Shown here: positions 1 through 9,699 of the stretch, one piece after another
Position numbering within the stretch: position 1 is the first letter of the stretch
Layout: every line of letters begins with the position of its first letter
Assembly (NCBI GenBank): GCA_025929155.1
Contig: JAICMR010000006.1
Coordinates: forward strand, 1 to 41,547
Source: Chthoniobacterales bacterium
GTDB lineage: Bacteria > Verrucomicrobiota > Verrucomicrobiia > Chthoniobacterales > UBA10450
Direction: 5' to 3'
DNA length: 41,547 nucleotides
Notes under the pieces: generated by a model
Database searches by the model: none
What the model saw: only the letters and a program-made list of their open reading frames with translations
Told to the model about the DNA's origin: nothing
Made by a program: the position numbers and the translations under genes

Positions 1-723
1 AACGGCCCCGGCGGTGACGAAGCCGGCATGTCGTCCCATCAGTTTCACCAGCGCGATGCCTGCGGGAACGCTCCGCGCTTCGGTGTGCGCACAATCAAGG
101 ACGCGGGCCGCTTCCTCGACCGCGCTGAAAAATCCGAACGTGCGGGAAACAAAACGGACATCGTTGTCGATCGTTTTCGGCACACCGACCACCGCGAGGG
201 GATGGCCGCGACGTCGCGCTTCCTTATAAAAATCGTTCGCGCCGCGCTGCGTACCGTCGCCGCCAACGGTGAAGAGAATGTTCACATTACGCGCGATCAA
301 ATGATCAACCGCGCGGTTGATATCGACCGGTCCGCGTGAAGATCCGAGGATCGTCCCGCCTTTTTGATGAATGCCATCAATAACGGGAGGCGTTATCTGA
401 ATCGGTTCCACGCCGCACGCCGGATCAAGCCCGCTATATCCGCCGCGGAAACCGAGCACTTCGGCTACGCCATAGCCGTAATGCAATTCGAGAAAGAGCG
501 AGCGGATGACGTTGTTCAGGCCGGGGCAAAGGCCCCCGCAAGTGACGATGCCGGCGCGCGTTTTTTCTGCGTCGAAGAACAACTTCGCGCGCGGGCCAGC
601 GAGTTGGAATTGCAGCCCAGGCTCCGCCCCCGCTTCGATCCGCTCGGGGATGCGAATTTCGTCACTAACCGTATGGCTGTTTCTCGAATTGAAACGCGCT
701 TCGCCTAACGTGGGAACGTTCAT
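1..723 (-). CDS. pfkA: ATP/PPi-dependent 6-phosphofructokinase, N-terminal part (runs off window edge)
   Basis: Minus-strand translation from ATG at 723: MNVPTLGEARFNSRNSHTVSDEI...TRAGIVTCGGLCPGLNNVIRSLF...GGTILGSSRGPVDI...ILFTVGGDGTQRGA...VVGVPKTIDNDV...GIALVKLMGRHAGFVTAGAV. GGDGT and PKTIDND are PFK signatures. Open at position 1; ATGA overlap with the upstream transporter gene. Confidence 0.93.
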   Translation of the reverse strand, partial: MNVPTLGEARFNSRNSHTVSDEIRIPERIEAGAEPGLQFQLAGPRAKLFFDAEKTRAGIVTCGGLCPGLNNVIRSLFLELHYGYGVAEVLGFRGGYSGLDPACGVEPIQITPPVIDGIHQKGGTILGSSRGPVDINRAVDHLIARNVNILFTVGGDGTQRGANDFYKEARRRGHPLAVVGVPKTIDNDVRFVSRTFGFFSAVEEAARVLDCAHTEARSVPAGIALVKLMGRHAGFVTAGAV

Positions 724-2390
724 CGGAAAAGGACGATCGCCAAAACCTGCGCTGACAAGATACGCAGCAAAGTCGTTAGGGGATAAACCGTGGCGTAGCC
801 CACCGTCGGTGCATCCGAGCCGGCAATGTTGCAGGCGAAGGCGAGCGCCGGCGGATCGGTCATGCTGCCGGCAAGCAGGCCGCTCAGATCCATGAAATTC
901 ATTTTCAAAACGGCGCGCGCGAAAATGCCGATGCAGATGATCGGCAAAATAGTGACGCACGCGCCAGCGAGCAGCCAATGAAATCCGGTCGCGCTAAAGA
1001 CCGTGACAAAAAATTTGGCGCCCGCGCCCAATCCGACGGCCGCGAAGAAAAGTGCAATGCCAAATTCGCGAAAGGCGAGATTCGTGTTCGCCGGCATGTG
1101 CCAGACCTGCCGGCGAATGCGGCCGATGCGACCAAGAATGAGTGCGACGATGAGTGGACCGCCAGCCAGTCCGAGCCGGATCGGATAGGGCAAACCCGGA
1201 ACTGGAATTGGCATTGTTCCCAGGACGATCCCGAGGACGATGCCGATAAACAACGGAATGAAATGGGTTTCGTTTAGCTCCTTGATCGAATCGCCCACGG
1301 CCGCGGCGGCTTTCTCGAGATCTTCGTCGCGCCCGACAATGTTGATCTTGTCGCCAAATTGCAGTCGCAAACCCGGCACGGCTGACATCTCGATATCCGC
1401 CCGGGTGACGCGCGTTACGGCCACGCCAAAACGATCGTCGAGATCGAGTTGGTCCACCGTCTTTCCGAGGACATCGCGCTCGGTCACAAGGACGCGACGG
1501 AAAGTGATGTTGCTCTGCGTCAGAACAAGATCTTCATCGCTGCGCCGACCAACCAGGCCTTCGAATCGATCGAGCCCGGCGCGCGTGCCGACAATGGCGA
1601 GCCGATCGTTTCCGCGAATCGTCGTCGCATCCGTTGCGGCGACGGTTTCTGTGCCGTGTCGGACACGTGCGATAGTGATGCCCGATTCAATCCGACCCGG
1701 AATCGCGTCAAGCCGAACGCCTTCGAGATTCGGATTCGTGACCACGAGCGTCCGGCGCTCGAGCGGTTCGATTCGCGCGCGATTCTTGGCCGCGAATTCC
1801 GCGGCTTCCCGCGCGGGATCGATCCGGAAGATTTTTTTCAGCAAGAGAAGGGTTCCAATAATCCCGATGATCGCGCCCGGATAAGCGACGGCGTAACCGA
1901 GCGCCGGCAAAGCCAGACGATCCGGCGCGATGTTCGGAAGGGTCGAAAGGGTTTGCGAACCGGCGCCCAGCGAGGGCGTATTCGTGACGGCGCCGGAGTA
2001 AATGCCCAGCACGGCCGCCATATCGAATCCGGCCAGTGCACCGATAAGTGGCGCGCCAACCGCACCCAGCGTGACGATCGTGGCGGCGAGCAAATTCAAT
2101 CTTAGACCTTGATGCTTCAGCGCAGCAAAAAATCCCGGCCCAAGTTGCAGTCCAATGGTGAAGACGAAAAGAAGCAGGCCGAGCTCTTTTACGAAATGCA
2201 GGGTGTGTTGATCGACTGGATTGCCGAAGTGGCCCACGACAATTCCAGCGAAGAGAACGCCGGCCGTGCCAAGGCCGATGTTGCGAAATTTAAGACTGCC
2301 AAGGGCCATGCCGAGGACGCAGACAAAAGCGAGCGCGCCAATCGCGTGGGCGACCGGTTGAGTGCGATGAAGTTCAAATAGCCAGCTCAC
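720..2390 (-). CDS. AspT/YidE/YbjL-type putative transporter with two TrkA-C (RCK_C) domains
   Basis: ORF 720..2447; conserved repeats (GLGTAGVLFAGIVVGHFG, IGLQLGPGFFAALKHQG, SGAVTNTPSLGAGSQTL; FGIALFFAAVGLGAGAKF, LAGSMTDPPALAFA). Start placed at in-frame GTG (VSWLFELHRTQPVAHAIG) at 2390, because the annotated ATG at 2447 lies in an upstream regulatory-like motif; the start is uncertain. Confidence 0.85.
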   Translation of the reverse strand: MSWLFELHRTQPVAHAIGALAFVCVLGMALGSLKFRNIGLGTAGVLFAGIVVGHFGNPVDQHTLHFVKELGLLLFVFTIGLQLGPGFFAALKHQGLRLNLLAATIVTLGAVGAPLIGALAGFDMAAVLGIYSGAVTNTPSLGAGSQTLSTLPNIAPDRLALPALGYAVAYPGAIIGIIGTLLLLKKIFRIDPAREAAEFAAKNRARIEPLERRTLVVTNPNLEGVRLDAIPGRIESGITIARVRHGTETVAATDATTIRGNDRLAIVGTRAGLDRFEGLVGRRSDEDLVLTQSNITFRRVLVTERDVLGKTVDQLDLDDRFGVAVTRVTRADIEMSAVPGLRLQFGDKINIVGRDEDLEKAAAAVGDSIKELNETHFIPLFIGIVLGIVLGTMPIPVPGLPYPIRLGLAGGPLIVALILGRIGRIRRQVWHMPANTNLAFREFGIALFFAAVGLGAGAKFFVTVFSATGFHWLLAGACVTILPIICIGIFARAVLKMNFMDLSGLLAGSMTDPPALAFACNIAGSDAPTVGYATVYPLTTLLRILSAQVLAIVLFR

Positions 2391-2443
2391 CTTGGTGAAG
2401 AATGCGGCGCATTTTCCACCTTGCGAGACTTCGGCGGGCTGGA

Positions 2444-2464
2444 CCATCGGCCTTTGGTCTCATA
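2444..2464 (-). promoter_or_regulatory. upstream dyad motif, site 1
   Basis: Minus-strand TATGAGACCAAAGGCCGATGG, about 53 nt before the proposed GTG start of the transporter gene. Confidence 0.5.
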
Positions 2465-2547
2465 GAGGGAAATCCAGGGTACGGGATCCTTTTACGAGAT
2501 CGCCCATTCGTCCCCGGGATTGGGACGACCTCAGCGATTCCACCGTT

Positions 2548-4992
2548 ATGACGAATATCCGAACCGGCATCAGCGCCGAGGAAATCAAACAGGCCTTTCT
2601 CGACAACATGCACTGCGCACTCGCTCGCTCTGAGAGCGTGGCGACACAGCAAAATGTCTACTACGCGCTCGCCCTCACGGTACGTGACCGACTTTTCGCC
2701 CACACCATCGGCACGATCGGAAAGTATGGCGGGGCCAATGCGCGCCGCGTCGCTTATCTCTCCGCGGAATATCTTCCTGGCCCGCAGCTCGCGAATAATC
2801 TGCTCAGTCTCGGCATCACCGAAGCCACGCGCGACGCGATGCAGTCGTTAGGCTATGATCTCGACCAGATCATTGCCGAGGAAGATGAACCGGGTCTCGG
2901 TAATGGCGGCCTGGGGCGCCTCGCCTCCTGTTACATGGATTCGCTTGCCTCGGTGGAAGTGCCCGCAATCGGCTACGGCATTCGTTACGAGTTCGGAATT
3001 TTCGACCAGGTCATTCGCGATGGCTGGCAGGAGGAGATCACGGACAAATGGCTGCGCCAGGGCAACGCCTGGGAGATCGCACGACCTGGGATTAACTACC
3101 GGGTGAAGTTTGGCGGTCATACCGAGTCGTCTGTCGATGAGCAGGGCCGGCTGGTGATGCACTGGATCCCCGAGACGGAAGTGACCGGCGTCGCCTACGA
3201 CACGCCGGTGCTTGGTTATGCGGTGGAGACCTGCAACGCGCTGCGTCTCTGGAAAGCGGAAGCGGTCGAGTCATTCGACTTCGCTTCCTTCAACCACGGC
3301 GATTACTACCGTGCCGTGCAGGACAAAATGAATTCGGAGAACATCACCAAGGTTCTTTATCCAAATGACGAACTCGCAGTCGGCAAAGAGCTGCGCCTAA
3401 AGCAACAATACTTTTTCTCGAGCTGTTCGTTACAGGACATGCTGCGCATTCACGCATCGTTGGGAGGAACGCCGGCGGATTTCCACGAGAAATGGGCGGT
3501 GCAATTGAACGACACGCATCCGGCCATGGCGGTGGCAGAATTAATGCGGCTGCTCGTGGACGAGCACTCTCTAGACTGGGATGAAGCGTGGCAAATCACG
3601 CGGGAAACGTTTGCTTATACGAACCACACCCTGCTTCCGGAAGCGCTGGAGAAATGGAGCGTCAAGCTTTTCGGTGCACTGCTGCCCCGCCATCTCGAGA
3701 TCGTCTACGAGATCAATCGCCGATTTCTCGAAGAGCTGCGCGCGAATCCGGAGATCGATGAGGCAGGCATGGCGCGGCTCTCGTTGATTGACGAAAGCGC
3801 CGGCCGTTTCGTGCGGATGGCGAACCTCGCCACAGTAGGTAGTCATGCCGTCAATGGCGTCGCGGAATTGCACTCTGCTCTGCTCAAGCAAACCGTGCTG
3901 CGCGATTTTGCCGACCTTTGGCCAGAGAAATTTTGCAACGTGACCAACGGCGTAACGCCGCGCCGTTTTGTGGCACTGAGCAATCCGGGACTGACGAAGT
4001 TAATCACGAGCGTGATTGGCGAAGGCTGGCTGAAGGATCTCAATCGCCTGCGTGACCTCGAACCGCTGGCCGAGGATGCTGGATTTCAGGAGCAATGGCG
4101 CGAAGTGAAGCTGGCTAACAAGCGCCGCCTCGCCGCGCTCATCGCCGAACGAACCGGGACCAAAGTGGCACCCGAATCGCTTTTCGATGTGCTGGTGAAA
4201 CGCATTCACGAATACAAGCGGCAACATCTCGCTGCGCTCCACATTCTCACTTTGTATCTGCGGTTGCGAAACAATCCTGGGGCCGACATTCCTTCGCGGA
4301 CATTCATCTTCGGCGGGAAAGCGGCGCCCGGTTATTTCATGGCCAAGCGCATCATCAAATTGATTAACGCGATCGGTGAAGTCGTGAACGCTGATCCCGA
4401 TGTGCGGGACCGGCTCAAGGTCGTGTTCTTTCCGGACTTTAACGTGAGGAACGCGCAATTCATTTATCCCGCGGCAAATTTATCAGAACAAATCTCCACT
4501 GCCGGGAAAGAAGCGAGCGGCACCGGTAACATGAAGTTTGCGCTCAACGGCGCGCTCACCATTGGCACACTCGACGGCGCCAACGTGGAGATTCGTGAAG
4601 AAGTGGGCGCGGAAAATTTCTTTCTTTTCGGCCTAACGACAAAAGAAGTGATGATCCTAAAAACGGGCGGATATCGACCGCGCGAGTATTACGCTCAGAA
4701 CGCGTCTTTGCGCGGAGTGATTGATTTCATCGCCAGCGGCGCTCTCGGTCGCGGCGACAAGGAATTGTTCCGGCCGATTGTAGAGAACCTATTAAACGAC
4801 GATCCATTTTTCCTGCTCGCTGACTACCAGGCTTACATGGATGCGCAGGAACGAGTCAGCACACTCTGGCGCGACCAACGCGCCTGGACGGGCCAGTCGA
4901 TTCTCAACACCGCGCGCATGGGAAAATTTTCCTCCGATCGCTCCATTCGCAATTACTGCGAGCGCGTTTGGAAGATCCGACCTGCAAAATAA
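2548..4992 (+). CDS. glgP: glycogen/starch phosphorylase
   Basis: MTNIRTGISAEEIKQAF...; GLGNGGLGRLASCYMDS, EKWAVQLNDTHPAMAVAELMR, NVTNGVTPRRF, VKRIHEYKRQHLAALHIL, EASGTGNMKFALNGALTIGTLDGANVEI. Start moved from the ORF-track 2392 to the ATG at 2548 because the first 52 residues are not family-like. Confidence 0.95.
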   Translation: MTNIRTGISAEEIKQAFLDNMHCALARSESVATQQNVYYALALTVRDRLFAHTIGTIGKYGGANARRVAYLSAEYLPGPQLANNLLSLGITEATRDAMQSLGYDLDQIIAEEDEPGLGNGGLGRLASCYMDSLASVEVPAIGYGIRYEFGIFDQVIRDGWQEEITDKWLRQGNAWEIARPGINYRVKFGGHTESSVDEQGRLVMHWIPETEVTGVAYDTPVLGYAVETCNALRLWKAEAVESFDFASFNHGDYYRAVQDKMNSENITKVLYPNDELAVGKELRLKQQYFFSSCSLQDMLRIHASLGGTPADFHEKWAVQLNDTHPAMAVAELMRLLVDEHSLDWDEAWQITRETFAYTNHTLLPEALEKWSVKLFGALLPRHLEIVYEINRRFLEELRANPEIDEAGMARLSLIDESAGRFVRMANLATVGSHAVNGVAELHSALLKQTVLRDFADLWPEKFCNVTNGVTPRRFVALSNPGLTKLITSVIGEGWLKDLNRLRDLEPLAEDAGFQEQWREVKLANKRRLAALIAERTGTKVAPESLFDVLVKRIHEYKRQHLAALHILTLYLRLRNNPGADIPSRTFIFGGKAAPGYFMAKRIIKLINAIGEVVNADPDVRDRLKVVFFPDFNVRNAQFIYPAANLSEQISTAGKEASGTGNMKFALNGALTIGTLDGANVEIREEVGAENFFLFGLTTKEVMILKTGGYRPREYYAQNASLRGVIDFIASGALGRGDKELFRPIVENLLNDDPFFLLADYQAYMDAQERVSTLWRDQRAWTGQSILNTARMGKFSSDRSIRNYCERVWKIRPAK

Positions 4993-5869
4993 AACCACGC
5001 TGATGTCGCTGACCAAGATCGCGGAAATTTACGGCCACCAGGTCATCGTTTCACGAGCTGATCCAACAGTCGCGGCGCTCTTCAGCCTCGCGCGGTGTGC
5101 GGTGGAAAGCGCCATCGGTCGGAGCGGCACGAGCACAGGCGGATACGAATCTCGGGAGCTGCGCGACCGAGCCGAGGTTCATTTTTGTGGGGCGTTGTGA
5201 CCGAAGCCGTCGCAAAGATGAAAAAGGAGATCGATAGAGGTGTCGCCATCTCGGTCTTGGTAAAGGTAAACCCGATCTGGTCGTTAGCTGAGACATTCGA
5301 TCCGATCGAGCTTGCGCGAGACGATGCGATTTATGGCGGGAAAGTGCGTCAAGCCGGCAGAGTGCCCATCCAGAATTTTACAGGCGGCGGCGCTTTCCCT
5401 TCGGTGCCGGGAACAAGGACATGGCGCCGGCCTCAATCGCGGAACACCTGCATCGCGCCACCGAGCATTACCCGATCTCTCATTGGCCACGTGGTTGATG
5501 GCAGTAACCTTTCGTTAGGGGATAATCTCGACATTGCGGAGAAGCTGCTCGCCCGTTCTGCGAAGAACGATCTCGTGCTCGAGAAGATTGTCGCGTCGCA
5601 AAGCGATCCGGCTGTTTGCCAAGGCCCGCTCTTTTTTACGGCCTGCATCCCGCCGAGTTGGCGGAGGAACCGGAAGGTTGGTGCGATTTTGCGACGCGCT
5701 CCTTGCACGACACGAGCGTCGCGGCCGAGCGCGCCTCATGCTGCTGGCGGGTCCTTCGGCGCGGGACTCGAGGGCAAGCCCCCGCGGTGAACTCACGGAA
5801 CTCGGGAGACAAGATGCTTTCAACCCCACGCCGGCCTAACGAGTTACTCGCATGTCTAAGTAAGGCGCG
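4993..5869 (+). other. interval without a clean ORF between glgP and glgX; possible gene remnant
   Basis: Several short overlapping ORFs (5095..5790, 5534..5839, 5616..5873) with plausible protein-like stretches in successive frames, but none resembles an intact gene. Confidence 0.35.
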
Positions 5870-7989
5870 ATGAGTCTGCGCGTCTGGCCCGGTGCTCCTT
5901 CCCCTCTTGGTGCGACCTGCAAAGATGGCGGGGTGAATTTCGCGATCTTCTCCGAGAACGCGGCCAGGGTTGAGTTGTGTCTTTTCGACTCGGCCACAGC
6001 AGCAAGCGAATCGCAGCGTCTCCCCTTGCCGGAAAAAACAAATCAGGTCTGGCACGGCTTCCTGCCGGACGCGGCGCCGGGCCAAATCTATGGCTACCGC
6101 GCTTATGGGCCCAACGAAGCATGGCGCGGACATCGGTTTAATCCGCGCAAGCTCCTGCTTGATCCTTACGCCAAGGCAATCGCACGCGACTTAATCTGGG
6201 AGGAGACAATCCATGATCCAGATGGCGAGAGGCGTCATGCGCACCGCTTGCGCGCGTCGTCGATCATCGGGTGAAGGGTTTGCCTAACGACAAGCCGCAA
6301 ACGTCATGGCATGAGACGATCGTTTACGAACTGCACGTGAAAGGATTCACGAAACAGCACCCTGACGTGCCCGAGAATCTTCGCGGCACCTATGCCGGTC
6401 TCGCCTCGAGCGCAGCGATCAGGCACTTTCACGAGCTGGGCGTCACGGCAGTCGAGCTACTTCCGGTTCATTATCACGTTGACGAACAGTTTCTGGTCGC
6501 GCGGGGTTACTCAAACTACTGGGGCTACAACACGATTGGCTTCTTTACGCCGGACCCGCGTTACGCCGCCAGCGGCATCGAAGGTGTCGTCGAAGAATTT
6601 CGTGAAATGGTGCGCGCGCTGCACGCGGCCGGCGTCGAAATCATTCTCGACGTCGTCTACAACCATACCGGCGAGGGCAGTGCGCACGGTCCGACGCTCT
6701 CGTTTCGCGGCATCGACAATTCCTCCTACTACCGGTTGGAAAGGAACGGAGAGAACTACATCGATTTCACCGGTTGCGGGAACTCACTCCACGTCGCTCA
6801 CCCGCGAACGCTCCAACTGATCATGGATTCGCTGCGTTACTGGGTGACGGAGATGAACGTCGACGGCTTTCGCTTCGATCTCGCCGCCGCGCTGGCCCGT
6901 GATTCATGGGAAGTCGATCGTCTCAGTTCTTTCTTCGACATCATCCAGCAGGATCCAATTCTGTCGGAGGTAAAGCTGATCGCCGAACCCTGGGACGTCG
7001 GCCCGCAAGGTTATCAGGTAGGGAATTTTCCAGTGTTGTGGAGCGAGTGGAATGGAAAATATCGCGATTGCGTGCGGCGATTTTGGAAAGGGAATGGCGG
7101 AACGATCAGCGAGTTCGCCTCGCGCCTCACTGGCAGCAGCGACCTCTATGCGGACGACGGACGCCGACCGAGCGCGAGCGTCAACTTTATCACGGCCCAC
7201 GATGGATTCACGCTGCGCGATCTGGTCAGCTACAACCAGAAGCACAACGAAGCGAACGGCGAAGAAAATCGGGATGGCACGAACGACAACGAGAGTTGGA
7301 ATTGCGGCGCGGAAGGCCTAACGAATGAAGGAGCGATCAACCAACTCCGCGCCCGACAGCAGCGAAATTTCCTCGCCACGCTTTTCCTTTCCCAAGGTGT
7401 TCCGATGCTTCTCGCAGGCGACGAAACCGGCAAAACGCAACGCGGCAACAACAATGCTTATTGCCAGGATTCCCCGCTCGCCTGGCTGGATTGGAATCTT
7501 TCGGATGAACAGCGCGACCTGTTCGGGTTCGTCCGCAAAGTCATCGAGCTTCGCAAAACGGAACCAATCTTTCGCCGGCGCCGCTTTTTCCAGGGCCGTC
7601 CGATTCATGGCGCCGATATCCTAGATATTTACTGGCTGAAGCCGGATGGAACGGAAATGTCCGAACAGGATTGGAACGCGCATCATGCTCGCTGTCTCGG
7701 GATGTGTCTAGTGGGCGACCAGATCGATGAAACAGACGGGCGCGGCGAGCGCATTGTCGGGAACACCTTTGCCATTCTCTTCAACGCGCACCATGAAGCG
7801 GTTTCATTCCGGCTGGGCGCACGGCAACGAAACATTCGCTGGACTTGCGTGCTCGATACCGGTGCGGCTGACGAATCCAAACGCGTTTTCGAGGAGATGA
7901 GCAACTTTCCGTTATTCCCCCGATCGCTCGCGGTCCTTCGCGGGGAACCCGCCACTGGAGTTGCCGATTTGGACCTGACCACCACATGA
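5870..7989 (+). pseudogene. glgX: glycogen debranching enzyme GlgX (isoamylase type), reading frame interrupted by a frameshift near 6213-6240 (mutation or sequence error)
   Basis: 5870..6274 encodes the N-terminal part (MSLRVWPGAPSPLGATCKDGGVNFAIFSENA...GYRAYGPNEAWRGHRFNPRKLLLDPYAKAIARDL). The rest is in the -1 frame, where ASCAPLARVVDHRVKGLPNDKPQTSWHETIVYELHVKGFTKQHPDVPENLRGTYAGLA is open from about 6213 through 7989. Confidence 0.85.
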
Positions 7990-8729
7990 GCAAATCAGAA
8001 TCTTTTTTCGGGCAATCCGATGTCGTTAAGCTGAGTGACGAGGACGCCGCGACGGCGCTGGTCGAGCGCGCCGTCACTGGTCTCTGGGAAGTGGTGAATG
8101 AACTGACCCGTTTGCGCCGAACGACCCGGCAGAATTATCGCGTCACAATTTTCGGCTCAGCCCGCCTCAAACGAGGCACACTGGCTTACGACCACGTGAA
8201 GGACTTAGCCGCCGAGCTGACTAGAATGGGCTGCGACATCATGAGCGGTGGCGGACCGGGGCTCATGCAAGCGGCGAACGAAGGGGCCAATTCGGCCGAC
8301 CCTGAGGCAAAGCATCGTTCGGTCGGCATTCGGGTCGATCTTCCATTCGAGCAGGAACTGAATCCATTCGTCGGTCAGGCCTACCAACACGCCACCTTCT
8401 TCTCAAGGCTGCATCATTTCATGATTGTCTCCGACGCGTTCATCGTTGTCCCCGGCGGGATTGGCACGCTTTTGGAGATGACGCTCGTCTGGCAGCTCCT
8501 CCAGGTGCGAAAGCTTTACAACACGCCGCTCATCCTCGTGGGGAAAATGTGGCCCAACTTGGTGGAATGGGCGCGCCGCTCGATGTTACAGGAAGGAAAC
8601 GAGCTTGCGAGCGAAGTCGATTTCAGTATCGCGCACTGCGTGAACACGATCGAGGAAACGACCGCACTTGTTCGGACAAATCGCGACGCGTGGCTGGCTG
8701 GTCAGAAGTCCCAGACTGACGCGGAATAA
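7986..8729 (+). CDS. LOG family protein (Rossman-fold nucleotide-binding, TIGR00730-like)
   Basis: MSGGGPGLMQAANEGA and VVPGGIGTLLEMTLVWQLLQV motifs; ATGA overlap with glgX. Confidence 0.88.
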   Translation: MSKSESFFGQSDVVKLSDEDAATALVERAVTGLWEVVNELTRLRRTTRQNYRVTIFGSARLKRGTLAYDHVKDLAAELTRMGCDIMSGGGPGLMQAANEGANSADPEAKHRSVGIRVDLPFEQELNPFVGQAYQHATFFSRLHHFMIVSDAFIVVPGGIGTLLEMTLVWQLLQVRKLYNTPLILVGKMWPNLVEWARRSMLQEGNELASEVDFSIAHCVNTIEETTALVRTNRDAWLAGQKSQTDAE

Positions 8730-8742
8730 CTGCCGCCCCGGC

Positions 8743-9687
8743 TCAGTTGAGCTGCAACGACTGAAGTGCTTCACGGAGAATTCCGGCGCTGCGGCGGAGT
8801 GCGGCGCGCTCGCTTTCTTCTAGCGGCAAAGGGATTGTCGCGAGCGCACCGCCCCCGCCGACCAGATGCGGCAAAGCCAGCGTAACTCCGTCGCAATCGG
8901 GCACGCCGTTGATGCGCGAGCAAATCGTCAGGATGGCACGTTGATCGTGCAGCAAGACATCGACAATGCGGGCGACCGCGCCGCCGATTCCGTAATAGGT
9001 CGCACCTTTGCCGGCGATGATGTGATAGGCCGCGCGGCGCACATTCTCATCGATCTGCGCCCGATCCGCTTCCGTGAGCGCTCTGCCGTGAACCTTGGCA
9101 AAATCATTCAAGGCCAGCCCGGCAATGGTGGATTGCGACCAGGCCAGGACTTCCGAATCGCCGTGCTCGCCGAGCACGTAAGCGTGCACATGCCGCGAAT
9201 CAACATCGAAGTGGCGGCCGAGCAGAGTTCGGAAACGCGCGGTATCGAGAGTCGTTCCCGAACCGATCACACGCGTGGCCGGCACATTGAACTCGGCCGC
9301 AAAATGGGCGGTGAGTTGCGTCATGATGTCTACCGGGTTGGTCACAACAAGCAGAACCGCATCGGGCGCGTGATGAAGAACGGAAGGAACAATCTGTCGG
9401 AAAACATCAGCATTACGCTGCAATAATTGCAGACGCGTTTCGCCCGGTCGTTGGGCGACACCGCCGGCGATGATGACAACCCTGGCTTCCGCCAGATCTC
9501 GATAATCTCCCGCACGTACCACGAGCGGACGCGCAAACGGGATCGCGTGCGAAATATCGTTCGCCTCTGCCTCCGCGCGCGCGCGTTTCAAGTCGACGAG
9601 CACGATCTCGCGGCCAACTCCACTCATCACCAGCGCGTAGGCGGCCGTCGATCCGACCAGTCCGCAACCGACGACTCCGATTTTCAT
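8743..9687 (-). CDS. ldh: L-lactate dehydrogenase
   Basis: [51 protein letters not shown] active-site region. Confidence 0.92.
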   Translation of the reverse strand: MKIGVVGCGLVGSTAAYALVMSGVGREIVLVDLKRARAEAEANDISHAIPFARPLVVRAGDYRDLAEARVVIIAGGVAQRPGETRLQLLQRNADVFRQIVPSVLHHAPDAVLLVVTNPVDIMTQLTAHFAAEFNVPATRVIGSGTTLDTARFRTLLGRHFDVDSRHVHAYVLGEHGDSEVLAWSQSTIAGLALNDFAKVHGRALTEADRAQIDENVRRAAYHIIAGKGATYYGIGGAVARIVDVLLHDQRAILTICSRINGVPDCDGVTLALPHLVGGGGALATIPLPLEESERAALRRSAGILREALQSLQLN

Positions 9688-9699
9688 CGAGCGATCAAA

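Noticed and set aside
703-781. Possible integron attC site: GCCTAAC...GTTAGG in inverted arrangement 79 bp apart, with GCCTAAC/GTTAGGC matching the RYYYAAC/GTTRRRY integron core
   Set aside because: The pair lies in the junction of two conserved genes (pfkA and transporter). There is no integrase or cassette structure, and other copies of the word are mostly unpaired and inside housekeeping genes. The core match is kept only as a curiosity for the 9-mer.
1240-2381. Long + strand ORFs (1240..1884, 1449..2105, 2109..2381) opposite the transporter gene
   Set aside because: Antisense shadow ORFs of a well-conserved minus-strand gene in GC-rich DNA; compositionally Arg/Ser-rich with no recognizable domain.
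2392-2547. N-terminal extension of glgP in the ORF track (start 2392)
   Set aside because: Residues before MTNIRTGISAEE are not phosphorylase-like, and the extension overlaps the divergent transporter gene and its upstream region.
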